Source: Desmonostoc muscorum FACHB-395 | GTDB lineage: Bacteria > Cyanobacteriota > Cyanobacteriia > Cyanobacteriales > Nostocaceae | Direction of reading: 5' to 3' | Assembly (NCBI RefSeq): GCF_014698035.1 | Contig: NZ_JACJSF010000017.1 | Coordinates: 62,001-126,000, forward strand | Length of the DNA: 64,000 bases | Part shown: positions 45,128 through 53,117 of the stretch, piece by piece | Layout: each line of letters begins with the position of its first letter | Numbering within the stretch: the stretch's first letter is position 1 | Made by a program: the position numbers and the translations under genes | The notes under the pieces: model-generated | What the model was told of the DNA's origin: nothing | Database searches by the model: none | What the model saw: only the letters and a program-made list of their open reading frames with translations

Positions 45128-45751
45128 ATGAAGTTTCGCCTAAGACGGCGTAGATTGGGCCAATTGATGCTCGTCAGTACAGTAGCGACTACGCTCAGTA
45201 GTTTTGCACAGCAAACTGTGGCACAAACTCCGATAAAAAAAACTACCCCCATGCTGAAAAGTTCGATATCTGAAACTATGCAGGTAATATTACAGGTGAA
45301 CGGAACAAAACATAGTTTGCAAATTGAACCGCGTGTCACCTTACTTGATGCACTTCGTGAATATATAGGGCTAACTGGCAGTAAAAAAGGTTGTGACCAC
45401 GGTCAATGTGGTGCTTGTACAGTGCTGGTTGATGGACAGCGAATTAACTCCTGCCTGACTTTTGCCATCATGCACACAGATGCTGCCATTACAACTATTG
45501 AAGGTCTGGCGCAAGGAGACAATCTGCACCCGATGCAAGCCGCATTTGTTGCCCGCGACGCATTTCAGTGCGGTTATTGCACACCGGGACAAATTTGTTC
45601 GGCGGTGAGTTTAGTCAACGAAGGGCACGCTAAGTCAGATGACGACATTCGGGAATTGATGAGCGGTAATATCTGCCGTTGTGGTGCTTATCCAAATATC
45701 GTGGCTGCTGTCCGCGATGTCTTAGAAGGAAAAAAAGATGCAGCCGTTTAA
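45128..45751 (+). CDS. paoA: Aldehyde oxidoreductase iron-sulfur subunit (PaoA/YagT-like)
   Basis: 207 residues. An arginine-rich N-terminus (RLRRRRLGQLMLVSTVATTLSS) looks like a Tat signal, consistent with export of the folded complex. The plant-type [2Fe-2S] domain has GCDHGQCGACTVLVDG...C, and the second [2Fe-2S] helical domain has CGYCTPGQI...GNICRCGAYP. The eight cysteines are in place. It is the first gene of an overlapping three-gene operon and passes electrons between the Moco and FAD subunits. Confidence 0.88.
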   Translation: MKFRLRRRRLGQLMLVSTVATTLSSFAQQTVAQTPIKKTTPMLKSSISETMQVILQVNGTKHSLQIEPRVTLLDALREYIGLTGSKKGCDHGQCGACTVLVDGQRINSCLTFAIMHTDAAITTIEGLAQGDNLHPMQAAFVARDAFQCGYCTPGQICSAVSLVNEGHAKSDDDIRELMSGNICRCGAYPNIVAAVRDVLEGKKDAAV

Positions 45752-46721
45752 CTATCAAAAAGCGCGACAAGCGGAAAATGCCGTGGCTTTGGTGGCTCCA
45801 GATGTCGAAGCCTCGTATCTTGCTGGTGGTACTAGCCTAATCGATTTGATGAAGTTGAATGTGCAAACGCCAAGAGAGTTGGTTGATATTAACCCACTCC
45901 CATTAAGCAAGATAGAAATGCAAAGTAACAATCTGCGGATTGGAGCAATGGCACGCAATAGCGACGTTGCTTATGATGCGATAGTTCAACAGCGTTACCC
46001 TGTGCTGTCAGAAGCGTTGTTGTCTGGAGCATCACCGCAACTGCGAAACATGGCAACAGTGGGCGGAAATTTGCTACAACGTACCCGTTGCTACTACTTC
46101 CGCGACACTTCAATGCCCTGTAACAAGCGCGTTCCCGGTTCCGGCTGTGCGGCAATTGAGGGTTACAACCGGATTCACGCAATTCTCGGCGGTAGCGATC
46201 GCTGTATTGCCACTCATCCTTCTGATATGGCGGTGGCAATGGTGGCACTTGATGCGGTTGTGCAAACACGGGGGCCGAATGGAGAGCGGAGTATTCCACT
46301 TGTAGATTTTCATCTTGTCCCTGGCGAGACACCAGAACGGGAAACAGTTCTCCAACATGGAGAGTTAATTGTTGCCGTTGACTTACCTGCTTCACCCTTG
46401 GCAGCGCGATCGCACTATTTAAAAGTTCGCGATCGCGCCTCTTATGCTTTTGCAATGGCATCAGTGGCGGCAGCGCTAGATATTCAAAATGGGATCATTC
46501 GCTCGGCTCGCATTGCCCTTGGTGGGGTAGGGACAAAGCCTTGGCGTGCTTACGATGCAGAAAAAGCCCTCGTGAATAAGCCAGCAAACCAGGCAGCATT
46601 TCAAGCAGCAGCAAATGCTGCCGTTGCTGGAGCTAAACCTCAAAAATACAACGGGTTTAAGGTCGAACTGGCTAAACGCACCATTGTTAAGGCGCTGACA
46701 ACAGTAGGAGGGATGGCATGA
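45738..46721 (+). CDS. paoB: Aldehyde oxidoreductase FAD subunit (PaoB/YagS-like)
   Basis: 327 residues, overlapping the end of paoA by 14 bases. FAD-binding marks are YLAGGTSLIDLMKLNVQTPRELVDI and ATVGGNLLQRTRC. The segment RCYYFRDTSMPCNKRVPGSGC...GGSDRC holds four cysteines matching the extra [4Fe-4S] site known in E. coli PaoB but absent from most xanthine dehydrogenases. This ties the operon to the Pao type rather than general XDH. It receives electrons and passes them to the final acceptor. Confidence 0.87.
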   Translation: MQPFNYQKARQAENAVALVAPDVEASYLAGGTSLIDLMKLNVQTPRELVDINPLPLSKIEMQSNNLRIGAMARNSDVAYDAIVQQRYPVLSEALLSGASPQLRNMATVGGNLLQRTRCYYFRDTSMPCNKRVPGSGCAAIEGYNRIHAILGGSDRCIATHPSDMAVAMVALDAVVQTRGPNGERSIPLVDFHLVPGETPERETVLQHGELIVAVDLPASPLAARSHYLKVRDRASYAFAMASVAAALDIQNGIIRSARIALGGVGTKPWRAYDAEKALVNKPANQAAFQAAANAAVAGAKPQKYNGFKVELAKRTIVKALTTVGGMA

Positions 46722-48931
46722 ATGCAGGGGATACAAATATAGTTGTCGGCAAACCACTCAACCGAGTTGATGGCCATCTGAAGGTGACGGGTGAAGCACG
46801 CTATGCAGCAGAGTTTCCAGTCGCAAAAATGACTTATGGAGTCACAATTCAAAGTGCGATCGCCAAAGGTAAGATTGCCCAAATCGATACAAAGGCGGCG
46901 GAGCAAGTACCGGGTGTATTAGCGGTAATTACCCACCTCAACGCGCCCAAAGCTGATGGAGAAAAGGGCGGCGGTCATAAGGTGCAAGTGTTACAAGATA
47001 ACATTGTGCTATATAGCGGTCAGCATATTGGTGTCGTCGTTGCCGATACCTTTGAACGAGCGATGTATGCTGCCTCACTCGTACAAGTTCGCTATGACGA
47101 AGAGAAACCTGCCATCAATATGCGGGATAACCTCGCTAAGGCATACTTTCCTAAAGGTAAAATCCCTAGAGAGGAATCGCCCGATTCATCTCACGGCAAT
47201 GTCAAGCAGGGACTAGCGAATGCTGCTGTGCGCGTCGAGCAGACTTATACCACTCCAGTGGAAAATCACAATCCGATGGAGCCTCATGCGACAACAGCAG
47301 TTTGGCAAGGCGATGAACTGCTGCTGTATGACGCAACTCAGGGAATATTTTCGGCTCAACAAAAAGTTGCGGAGGTATTAGGAATTAAGCCTGAGAAAGT
47401 CCGCATTATGTCTTACTTTGTGGGCGGTGGCTTTGGTTGCAAAGGGTCGGCTTGGTCGCACGTACCACTAGCAGCGATCGCAGCACGGCAGGTAAATCGC
47501 CCAGTTAAATTAGTTCTGGGACGAATACAAATGTATGGGCCTGTCGGCTTCCGACCAGAGACAATTCAACAGGTTTCTTTGGGTGCTACCCGCGAAGGAA
47601 AATTAACTGCACTCCGACATACTGGCACTTCACAGACTTCAACTTTCGATGAATTTATCGAACCTGTTGGTAAAAGCGCTCGGATGATTTACGCTTGCCC
47701 GAATATCGAAACTAGCCATCGTCTGGTTCAGCTAGATCAGGGAACACCAACCTATATGCGGGCCCCAGGTGAAGCTTCTGGATCGTTCGCCTTAGAGTCG
47801 GCAATGGACGAACTCGCTTATGCACTCAATATCGATCCGGTAGAACTGCGGTTGCGTAACCATGCTGATGTCGATCCTACTAAAGGACTGCCTTGGTCAA
47901 GCAAGTCACTCATCCAGTGTTACAAGACAGGAGCAGAAAAATTTGGCTGGCAAAAGCGTAATCCTCAACCCCGTTCGATGCGAGATGGCAATTATTTGAT
48001 TGGTTGGGGTATGGCAACAGCAACTTATCCGACCAATCGTTCTCCGGCATCAGCGATCGCTCAGATTATGGCAGATGGTACAGCCGTAGTGCAAAGCGGT
48101 TCTCAAGATATTGGTACGGGAACTTATACTGTCATGACTCAAGTTGCAGCTGATGCACTTGGTGTACAAGTTGAGAAAGTTCGCTTTGAACTAGGCGATA
48201 CTAAGATGCCAGAAACTCCCATTTCCGGTGGTTCGCAAACAGCAGCTAGTGTAAGTTCGGCTGTACATTTAGCAGGAAATCAAGCTCGCAGTAAGCTTTT
48301 GCAACTAGCACTTGCCGATCAAAAATCGCCGCTTTATAGTTCAAACGCTGAAGATGTGATTGCCCAAAATGGTAGCTTTTTCTTAAAAAATAAATCGTCT
48401 GTAAGCGAAACATATCAAGCAATCTTGGCACGACATGGAATGAAAATGATCGAAGCACGTGCAGATGCCAAGCTGGGAGACGAACAAAAGAAGTTCTCAA
48501 TGCACGCATTTGGATCGCAATTTGCCGAAGTCCGCGTTAACCCTGATTCCGGCGAAGTGCGAGTAACGCGCTGGGTGGGAAGCTTTGGTGTTGGACGCAT
48601 CCTCAACGCCAAAACAGCCAACAGTCAACTCATTGGTGGGATTGTCTACGGTATCGGTATGGCACTGATGGAACATACGGTTATAGACCCGAATCTCGGA
48701 CGTGTTGTCAACCATGATTTAGCTGAATATCACGTACCAGTAAATGCAGACGTTCCTGATATTGAGGTGTTATTTGTCGATGAACACGATCCACATATCA
48801 ACCCGCTTGGTGTCAAGGGGATTGGGGAAATTGGCATTACCGGCACTGCTGCGGCGATCGCTAATGCTGTTTATCATGCCACAGGTAAGCGCGTTCGTGA
48901 TTTGCCAATTACATTAGATAAATTGTTGTAG
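46718..48931 (+). CDS. paoC: Aldehyde oxidoreductase molybdenum cofactor subunit (PaoC/YagR-like)
   Basis: 737 residues, joined to paoB by an ATGA overlap. It belongs to the xanthine oxidase family large subunit: GEARYAAEFPV..., MEPHATTAVWQGDELLLYDATQ, GGGFGCKGSAW, and the Moco-proximal base Glu704 in GIGEIGITG. It should oxidise aromatic or other aldehydes (or N-heterocycles) to acids. In E. coli, Pao is a periplasmic heterotrimer using molybdopterin cytosine dinucleotide; the same cofactor is inferred here. The XdhC-like factor needed for cofactor insertion is 2.5 kb downstream. Confidence 0.9.
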   Translation: MNAGDTNIVVGKPLNRVDGHLKVTGEARYAAEFPVAKMTYGVTIQSAIAKGKIAQIDTKAAEQVPGVLAVITHLNAPKADGEKGGGHKVQVLQDNIVLYSGQHIGVVVADTFERAMYAASLVQVRYDEEKPAINMRDNLAKAYFPKGKIPREESPDSSHGNVKQGLANAAVRVEQTYTTPVENHNPMEPHATTAVWQGDELLLYDATQGIFSAQQKVAEVLGIKPEKVRIMSYFVGGGFGCKGSAWSHVPLAAIAARQVNRPVKLVLGRIQMYGPVGFRPETIQQVSLGATREGKLTALRHTGTSQTSTFDEFIEPVGKSARMIYACPNIETSHRLVQLDQGTPTYMRAPGEASGSFALESAMDELAYALNIDPVELRLRNHADVDPTKGLPWSSKSLIQCYKTGAEKFGWQKRNPQPRSMRDGNYLIGWGMATATYPTNRSPASAIAQIMADGTAVVQSGSQDIGTGTYTVMTQVAADALGVQVEKVRFELGDTKMPETPISGGSQTAASVSSAVHLAGNQARSKLLQLALADQKSPLYSSNAEDVIAQNGSFFLKNKSSVSETYQAILARHGMKMIEARADAKLGDEQKKFSMHAFGSQFAEVRVNPDSGEVRVTRWVGSFGVGRILNAKTANSQLIGGIVYGIGMALMEHTVIDPNLGRVVNHDLAEYHVPVNADVPDIEVLFVDEHDPHINPLGVKGIGEIGITGTAAAIANAVYHATGKRVRDLPITLDKLL

Positions 48932-48964
48932 TCATTGGTCATTTGTCATTTGTCATTGGGCATG

Positions 48965-49022
48965 GGCAAGAGGATTTGGGGACAAGGGGAAAGACTTGTT
49001 TCAAGTTCTCACCTCTTGTCCC
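48965..49022 (+). repeat. GACTTGTTTCAAGT palindromic element, copy I (right-truncated)
   Basis: Preceded by TCATTTG heptamers after paoC. The left arm lacks the AATTGGGGACAAGG unit, and the right arm stops at CTCTTGTCCC, followed by unrelated GAATGGCACTAAG. Confidence 0.82.
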
Positions 49023-49061
49023 GAATGGCACTAAGAAAAGCTGAAACCTTCTCAGGGCAGG

Positions 49062-49145
49062 GTGTGGGAGGTGTGGGAGGTGTGGGAGGACGGGGAAGAA
49101 GTCTTACCCCCACACTCCCCACACTCCCCACACTCCCCACACTCA
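49062..49145. repeat. Palindromic GTGTGGGAGG / CACACTCCCC element, copy 3
   Basis: Three GTGTGGGAG units, centre GGGGAAGAAGTCTTACCCCC, then four CACACTCCC units. It lacks the GAGAAATC flanks of the other two copies. With copy I it fills the 310-base gap between paoC and the next gene. Confidence 0.7.
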
Positions 49146-49241
49146 AAAAGCAAGTTATATCAGGGCTTTGCGATTAACTTAGTGCCATTCCCTCTTATCC
49201 CCTTGTCCCCTTGTCTCCCCTGTCTCCCCTTCATCAGACGG

Positions 49242-49652
49242 TTACGCGATCGCAACTGCCTTTTTACGAGAAGGACGTTTGCGGTCTGATTTTTTCTTCA
49301 ATCCCACTGCTTGGGCTTGATCGCTATCTGAGCCATATTGCCCGCGCACGACTTCTTTCATCGCTAATACAGCATTATGAAATTCCCATTCTGCTAATCG
49401 GGCAGCATCAGCAGCAGCCCGGTATAAAGCTAGTTTCTCAGTTTCAGCTTGTTGAGAAATTAACATCGCCTGATAAACTTCCTGTAACTTTGCTGATGAC
49501 GCATCAACACGGGTTGTATTGTAGGTGCTGACGGTTTGCAAACCGTGGAATGAGCTAATATCTTGACTAATGGTTTGAGGACGCAAACGGCGTGTTGTAT
49601 CTTGGATAGTCATAGATGTATAAGTATTATTCTGTACATTTAACGTACCCAT
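49242..49652 (-). CDS. Small protein of unknown function with basic C-terminal tail
   Basis: 136 residues, no signal peptide, no family I recognise. Residues 50-105 are helical and alanine/glutamate-rich (LQEVYQAMLISQQAETEKLALYRAAADAARLAEWEFHNAVLAMKEVVRG), probably a coiled coil. The end is strongly basic (LKKKSDRKRPSRKKAVAIA), suggesting nucleic acid or membrane binding. The frame is clean and the composition protein-like, so I judge it real. It is convergent with paoC. Confidence 0.55.
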   Translation of the reverse strand: MGTLNVQNNTYTSMTIQDTTRRLRPQTISQDISSFHGLQTVSTYNTTRVDASSAKLQEVYQAMLISQQAETEKLALYRAAADAARLAEWEFHNAVLAMKEVVRGQYGSDSDQAQAVGLKKKSDRKRPSRKKAVAIA

Positions 49653-49780
49653 TACAACTTAAAATCTATCAGTAAGATTAATTTAGATAGATATTTAGTG
49701 AACAATAATTTATAGACGCAAAAGCGCGTAGTGAGACGTTAGCGTATCGGGCCCAGCCAGTCGAATTTCGTGTCTTTACA

Positions 49781-49945
49781 TTGCATTGTGAATGTATCAA
49801 CTTGCATTGTGCATGTATGGGCTTACATTGTGAATGCATCGATTTGCATTGTAAATGCATCAACTTGCATTATCAACACATCGGCTTGCATTGTGAATGC
49901 ATCGACTTGCATTATCAACACATCGGCTTGCATTGTGAATGCGTC
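49781..49945 (+). repeat. 21-bp tandem array, unit TTGCATTGTGAATGCATCGA + C
   Basis: Seven full 21-base units at 49781, 49802, 49823, 49844, 49865, 49886 and 49907, plus a partial at 49928. Two unit types alternate in the second half: TTGCATTGTGAATGC and TTGCATTATCAACAC. All frames stay open on the plus strand; one reads a Cys/His heptad such as LHCECID. No start signal or homologue supports translation. Confidence 0.9.
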
Positions 49946-50245
49946 TTACGGAGTAAGTTTCAAAACACACCTTAGTTAGATTCTCTATGCCAAATTGTCG
50001 TGATACTATTCGGCTTATTCCTGTTATTGCTTGTAGGAGGCAATTATAGAGATCGGTAAACGCAATTTTTAATAAACTGCTTCCGCTTTGGGATTAAAGC
50101 AAAACGACACTACAGCAATGAATCCAGATTATCTGGGGTAAATATTAGATTTTAACTCGTCATTAAATTAGCGATCGCACCTAACTATCCGATCGCGACA
50201 GTTTTGCGTTTCAAAATACACTTTTATTCAAGGAAAGCGTTGATT
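49946..50245. other. 300-base leader region before the DUF4142 gene
   Basis: No gene is supported. A short hydrophobic frame (VVILFGLFLLLLVGGNYRDR) ends at about 50060 but has no start codon or Shine-Dalgarno. Two HIP1-like GCGATCGC/CGATCGCG sites lie near 50170-50198. Confidence 0.4.
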
Positions 50246-50932
50246 ATGTCCAACTTCAAAATATTTTCTACTGGTTTAGCAGCGATCGCTTTATCTGTCG
50301 CAACTGGTTGCACACCAACTACTCCCCGTGACCAGAATACATCAGAAGCTCCATCTGCTCAGTCTGTGCAAGCAACTGAAAGTCCATCTCCAACTGCTTC
50401 CCCAACTGCTTCTCCAACTGTGTCACCAACTGCATCAGGGCAAAATAACCTCAGTTCTTCAGATAGACAATTTATCACTGAAGCGGCTCAAGATGGTTTA
50501 GCAGAAGTCCAATTAGGACAACTTGCATCACAACGTGGAACTAGCAATATAGTCAAACAATATGGACAGCGTATGCTTCAAGATCATACCCAGGTCAACG
50601 CACAACTCAAACAGTTGGCAGCTCAAAAAGGTGTCACACTGCCAACTAGTATCGGCAGCAATAATCAGCAAATCAAGCAACGTTTATCCAAACTTTCTGG
50701 TACTAACTTCGATCGCCAATATCTGAATCAGATGCTTCAAGCTCATGAAAAGGATGTCGCGGCATTTCAAACTGAAGCTCAACAGGGACAAGATCCAGAT
50801 GTGAAAGCATTTGCGGCTCAAGTGCTACCAACCCTCCAAAAACACTTGGAAGAGGTTCGGTCTATTGTTAATCCTGGTGGAACTTCAAATAGCAGCCCAA
50901 CTAGCACTCCAACTCCAACCAGCACCCCATAA
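50246..50932 (+). CDS. DUF4142 domain-containing lipoprotein
   Basis: About 228 residues from ATG 50246, preceded by AAGGAAAG. A lipoprotein-type signal ends in ALSVATGC (Cys22). A tandem linker of S-P-T-A units (SPSPTASPTASPTVSPTASG, 12-base DNA repeats) leads to the DUF4142 ferritin-like helical domain (about 80-210: DRQFITEAAQDGLAEVQLGQLASQRGTS, VKQYGQRMLQDHTQVN, FDRQYLNQMLQAHEKDVAAFQTEA). A Ser/Thr/Pro tail closes it. A start 14 codons further out is possible but would move the signal away from the N-terminus. Members are periplasmic; function unclear. Confidence 0.82.
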   Translation: MSNFKIFSTGLAAIALSVATGCTPTTPRDQNTSEAPSAQSVQATESPSPTASPTASPTVSPTASGQNNLSSSDRQFITEAAQDGLAEVQLGQLASQRGTSNIVKQYGQRMLQDHTQVNAQLKQLAAQKGVTLPTSIGSNNQQIKQRLSKLSGTNFDRQYLNQMLQAHEKDVAAFQTEAQQGQDPDVKAFAAQVLPTLQKHLEEVRSIVNPGGTSNSSPTSTPTPTSTP

Positions 50933-51082
50933 ATCCCAAATTTCATCGTTAAAAAACCACAAGAGCAAAAACTAATAACCTTGATTTACGAAGCCGCACA
51001 AACAGGCAAAACAATCTCTCTACCTTGTGTATTATCAGGACTGGATGCCACTCGTGGCCACGCTCCTAGAATGCTTCATTAA
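50933..51082 (+). pseudogene. Remnant: C-terminus of a Gfo/Idh/MocA-type oxidoreductase
   Basis: Directly after the DUF4142 stop and in the same frame, 49 codons read NFIVKKPQEQKLITLIYEAAQTGK, then TISLPCVLSGLDATRGHAPRMLH and a stop. The IYEAAQTGK..LP....LDA.RG.P pattern is the usual C-terminal tail of Gfo/Idh/MocA dehydrogenases. There is no start codon, and the Rossmann part is missing. It seems to be the leftover of a gene deleted when the DUF4142 gene or a repeat arrived. Confidence 0.5.
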
Positions 51083-51101
51083 AATTGAAGCGTTTCTTAA
51101 A

Positions 51102-51164
51102 TGCAGAGGGACGCATTAGCATTGCAAAGGAATGCATTAGCATTGCAGAGGGACGCATTAATTA
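51102..51164 (+). repeat. 21-bp tandem repeat, three units of TGCAGAGGGACGCATTAGCA + T
   Basis: Units start at 51102, 51123 and 51144. The second differs at three positions (TGCAAAGGAATGC) and the third ends ATTAATTA. This is the third 21-bp-period array in the window, with an unrelated unit sequence. Confidence 0.8.
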
Positions 51165-51479
51165 AACTTAGTACAACATTTAATTAATTTGTAACGAATT
51201 TTCGGCGCTTACTTTTGCACTCCTCTGCATTTAAATAAAATTTAACCTTTAACCAGTTCGTTAAAAAAATTGACTTTCACAAATAGTTATAGCTCAATAA
51301 AGTTCAGCGAGCATCAAAAACTACCGAAAGTGTTGGGTTTCGTTCCTCAATCTCAACCTATGATTATCCTTAAAAGAAGTGTATTGAGTTATAGCCTTAA
51401 CTAAACTCTATTAGTTTTTATTGTCACTATCATATCCTCAAGCTTCAAAACTACTATAAATAGAAAAATAAGCAATCAA
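51165..51479. other. 315-base spacer before the XdhC-family gene
   Basis: AT-rich. It contains a half copy of the CAACCTA/TGTTGGGTTTC palindrome at 51331-51360, flanked by TATAGCTCAATAAAGTT and TGTATTGAGTTATAG, a loose inverted pair. No coding frame was found. The gene start has only a weak ribosome binding site (AATAAGC). Confidence 0.4.
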
Positions 51480-52622
51480 ATGAATGAATTACAAGCAATT
51501 TTAGAAGGCTTTGAATCCAGTCAAGAAAGTGGTGAAATTACTTTTCTTGCCACTGTAGTTAAAACTCAAGGTTCAACCTATCGCCGACCGGGTGCTAAAA
51601 TGTTTATGACAAATACAGGTCGGATGATCGGAACAATCAGCGCTGGTTGCTTAGAGAATGACGTATTTGAGTATACTCAGCAACGAATGTCAGACGGCAA
51701 ACCAATTCTTGTTACTTACGATCGCACCGCCTCTGAAGATATTCTTTGGGGTTTTGGTTTGGGGTGCAATGGGGTAGTACAAGTTCTCATCGAACGGCTT
51801 GAGAGAAAAAGCATACCCAATGCGATCGCTTTTACACAAGAGTGCTTTCATAAAAAACATTTGGGTATTATTGCTACAGTCTTTGCTTTTGAAGGCGAGG
51901 TAGATGTGAAACTTGGGTCGCGCTTACTGCTCTATCCAAATGGTAAAATTGTCACTGACATTAAAGATCCAAATTTAATTCAATCTCTGAGTGCAGATTC
52001 TCAAGCGGCCTTTGTTAATCAAAAGTCAAGCGTCAACAACTATCAGTTACCTTTCGGCAGTGCAGAAGTTTTCATTGAAGTCATTCAACCACCCACACCT
52101 TTAGTAATATTTGGTGCAGGTTATGGCGCTGTACCTGTAGCAAAGTTTGCTCAAGCATTAGGTTGGGATGTTACTGTAGTTGATTGTCGAGCTAATGAGA
52201 CAACTAAAGCGCGATTTCCTCTAGGTTGTGATGTGATCCTTAGCAATCGAGAGATTATACATAAACAGATTTTTATAGATGTTCAAACAATAGCTGTAGT
52301 GATGACGCATAATTATCTTGACGATCTAGAAATTTTAAAGATGATGCTACCATCTCCTGCGCGTTATATTGGCGTTTTAGGAACAAAGTATCGCACAGAA
52401 AAATTGCTGCAAGATTTATCCATCAAAGGGATAGTTCCTACTAGTGAACAATTAAATAGATTGTATAGTCCTGTTGGTATTGATATTGGTGCAGAGACAC
52501 CAGAAGAAATAGCGATCGCCATCATTGCAGAAATTCAAGCAGTGCTGAGAAACCGCAATAGTAATTTTTTAAAAAATCGTAATCAACCAATTCATAAAAG
52601 TTATCAAGACAATTTTAATTAG
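51480..52622 (+). CDS. XdhC/CoxI-family molybdenum enzyme maturation factor (PaoD-like)
   Basis: 380 residues. The N-terminal XdhC domain has FLATVVKTQGSTYRRPGAKMFMT, GTISAGCLENDVF and the conserved GLGCNGVVQVLIERL. The C-terminal Rossmann domain has VIFGAGYGAVPVAKFAQALGWDVTVVDCR and VVMTHNYLDDLEILKMML..YIGVLGTKYRTEKLL. Such proteins bind and modify Moco and load it into XDH-type enzymes; E. coli PaoD does this for PaoABC. It is the likely partner of paoABC despite the 2.5 kb between them. Confidence 0.88.
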   Translation: MNELQAILEGFESSQESGEITFLATVVKTQGSTYRRPGAKMFMTNTGRMIGTISAGCLENDVFEYTQQRMSDGKPILVTYDRTASEDILWGFGLGCNGVVQVLIERLERKSIPNAIAFTQECFHKKHLGIIATVFAFEGEVDVKLGSRLLLYPNGKIVTDIKDPNLIQSLSADSQAAFVNQKSSVNNYQLPFGSAEVFIEVIQPPTPLVIFGAGYGAVPVAKFAQALGWDVTVVDCRANETTKARFPLGCDVILSNREIIHKQIFIDVQTIAVVMTHNYLDDLEILKMMLPSPARYIGVLGTKYRTEKLLQDLSIKGIVPTSEQLNRLYSPVGIDIGAETPEEIAIAIIAEIQAVLRNRNSNFLKNRNQPIHKSYQDNFN

Positions 52623-52625
52623 TGA

Positions 52626-52945
52626 CTAAGTATCTAGGCATAAATAAATTTAAAGTTTGTAGTAAGGACTTTAGTCCTGTTGACATCCTCACCGCCGTGA
52701 ACGCACTCTTAAGAAGGAGTAATGAGTAATAAGTAATAAGTAATGAGTAAATACCCATTTTTCATCCACTCATTACTCATTACTCCTTACTCATTAGTTT
52801 AAAGCCGTGCTGGATGGTTACTGAGCGTAGCCGAAGTAAGCACGGGGTTTTAAACCCATTTTCCTGATAATCCTTGCTCTGAGCGATAAATCGCTCACTA
52901 CAAACTAAGAGTTTATTTTATATTTAATTATGTCTACCTACTTAG
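52626..52945. mobile_element. 320-bp MITE-like element with nested palindromes
   Basis: Ends CTAAGTATCTAGGCATAA and TTATGTCTACCTACTTAG are inverted relatives, and further in GTTTGTAG / CTACAAAC pair as well. Inside lies a GTAATGAGTAATAAGTAA / TTACTCATTACTC palindrome. There is also GACATCCTCACCGCCGTGAACG and GCCGTGCTGGATGG..AAGCACGGGG, which resembles the ends of IS200/IS605 elements. No transposase frame. Confidence 0.5.
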
Positions 52946-53117
52946 CGACATAGTGCTTATCTGTTATGATATTCACCCATAAGTAATTTTCCTTCAAGTT
53001 AATTTTTCGATTACTTGATGTTTATCGTGATGTATTTACTGCTTATAAAGCCAATTTGGTCTACATTTTTGTTTAAGTCTTAATAGGATTTCTATATGCA
53101 AAAAAAGGTAGGTTGCG

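Noticed and set aside
49990-50060. Hydrophobic micro-frame ending LLLLVGGNYRDR
   Set aside because: No ATG/GTG start in a useful place and no Shine-Dalgarno; possibly the remnant of a small membrane protein.
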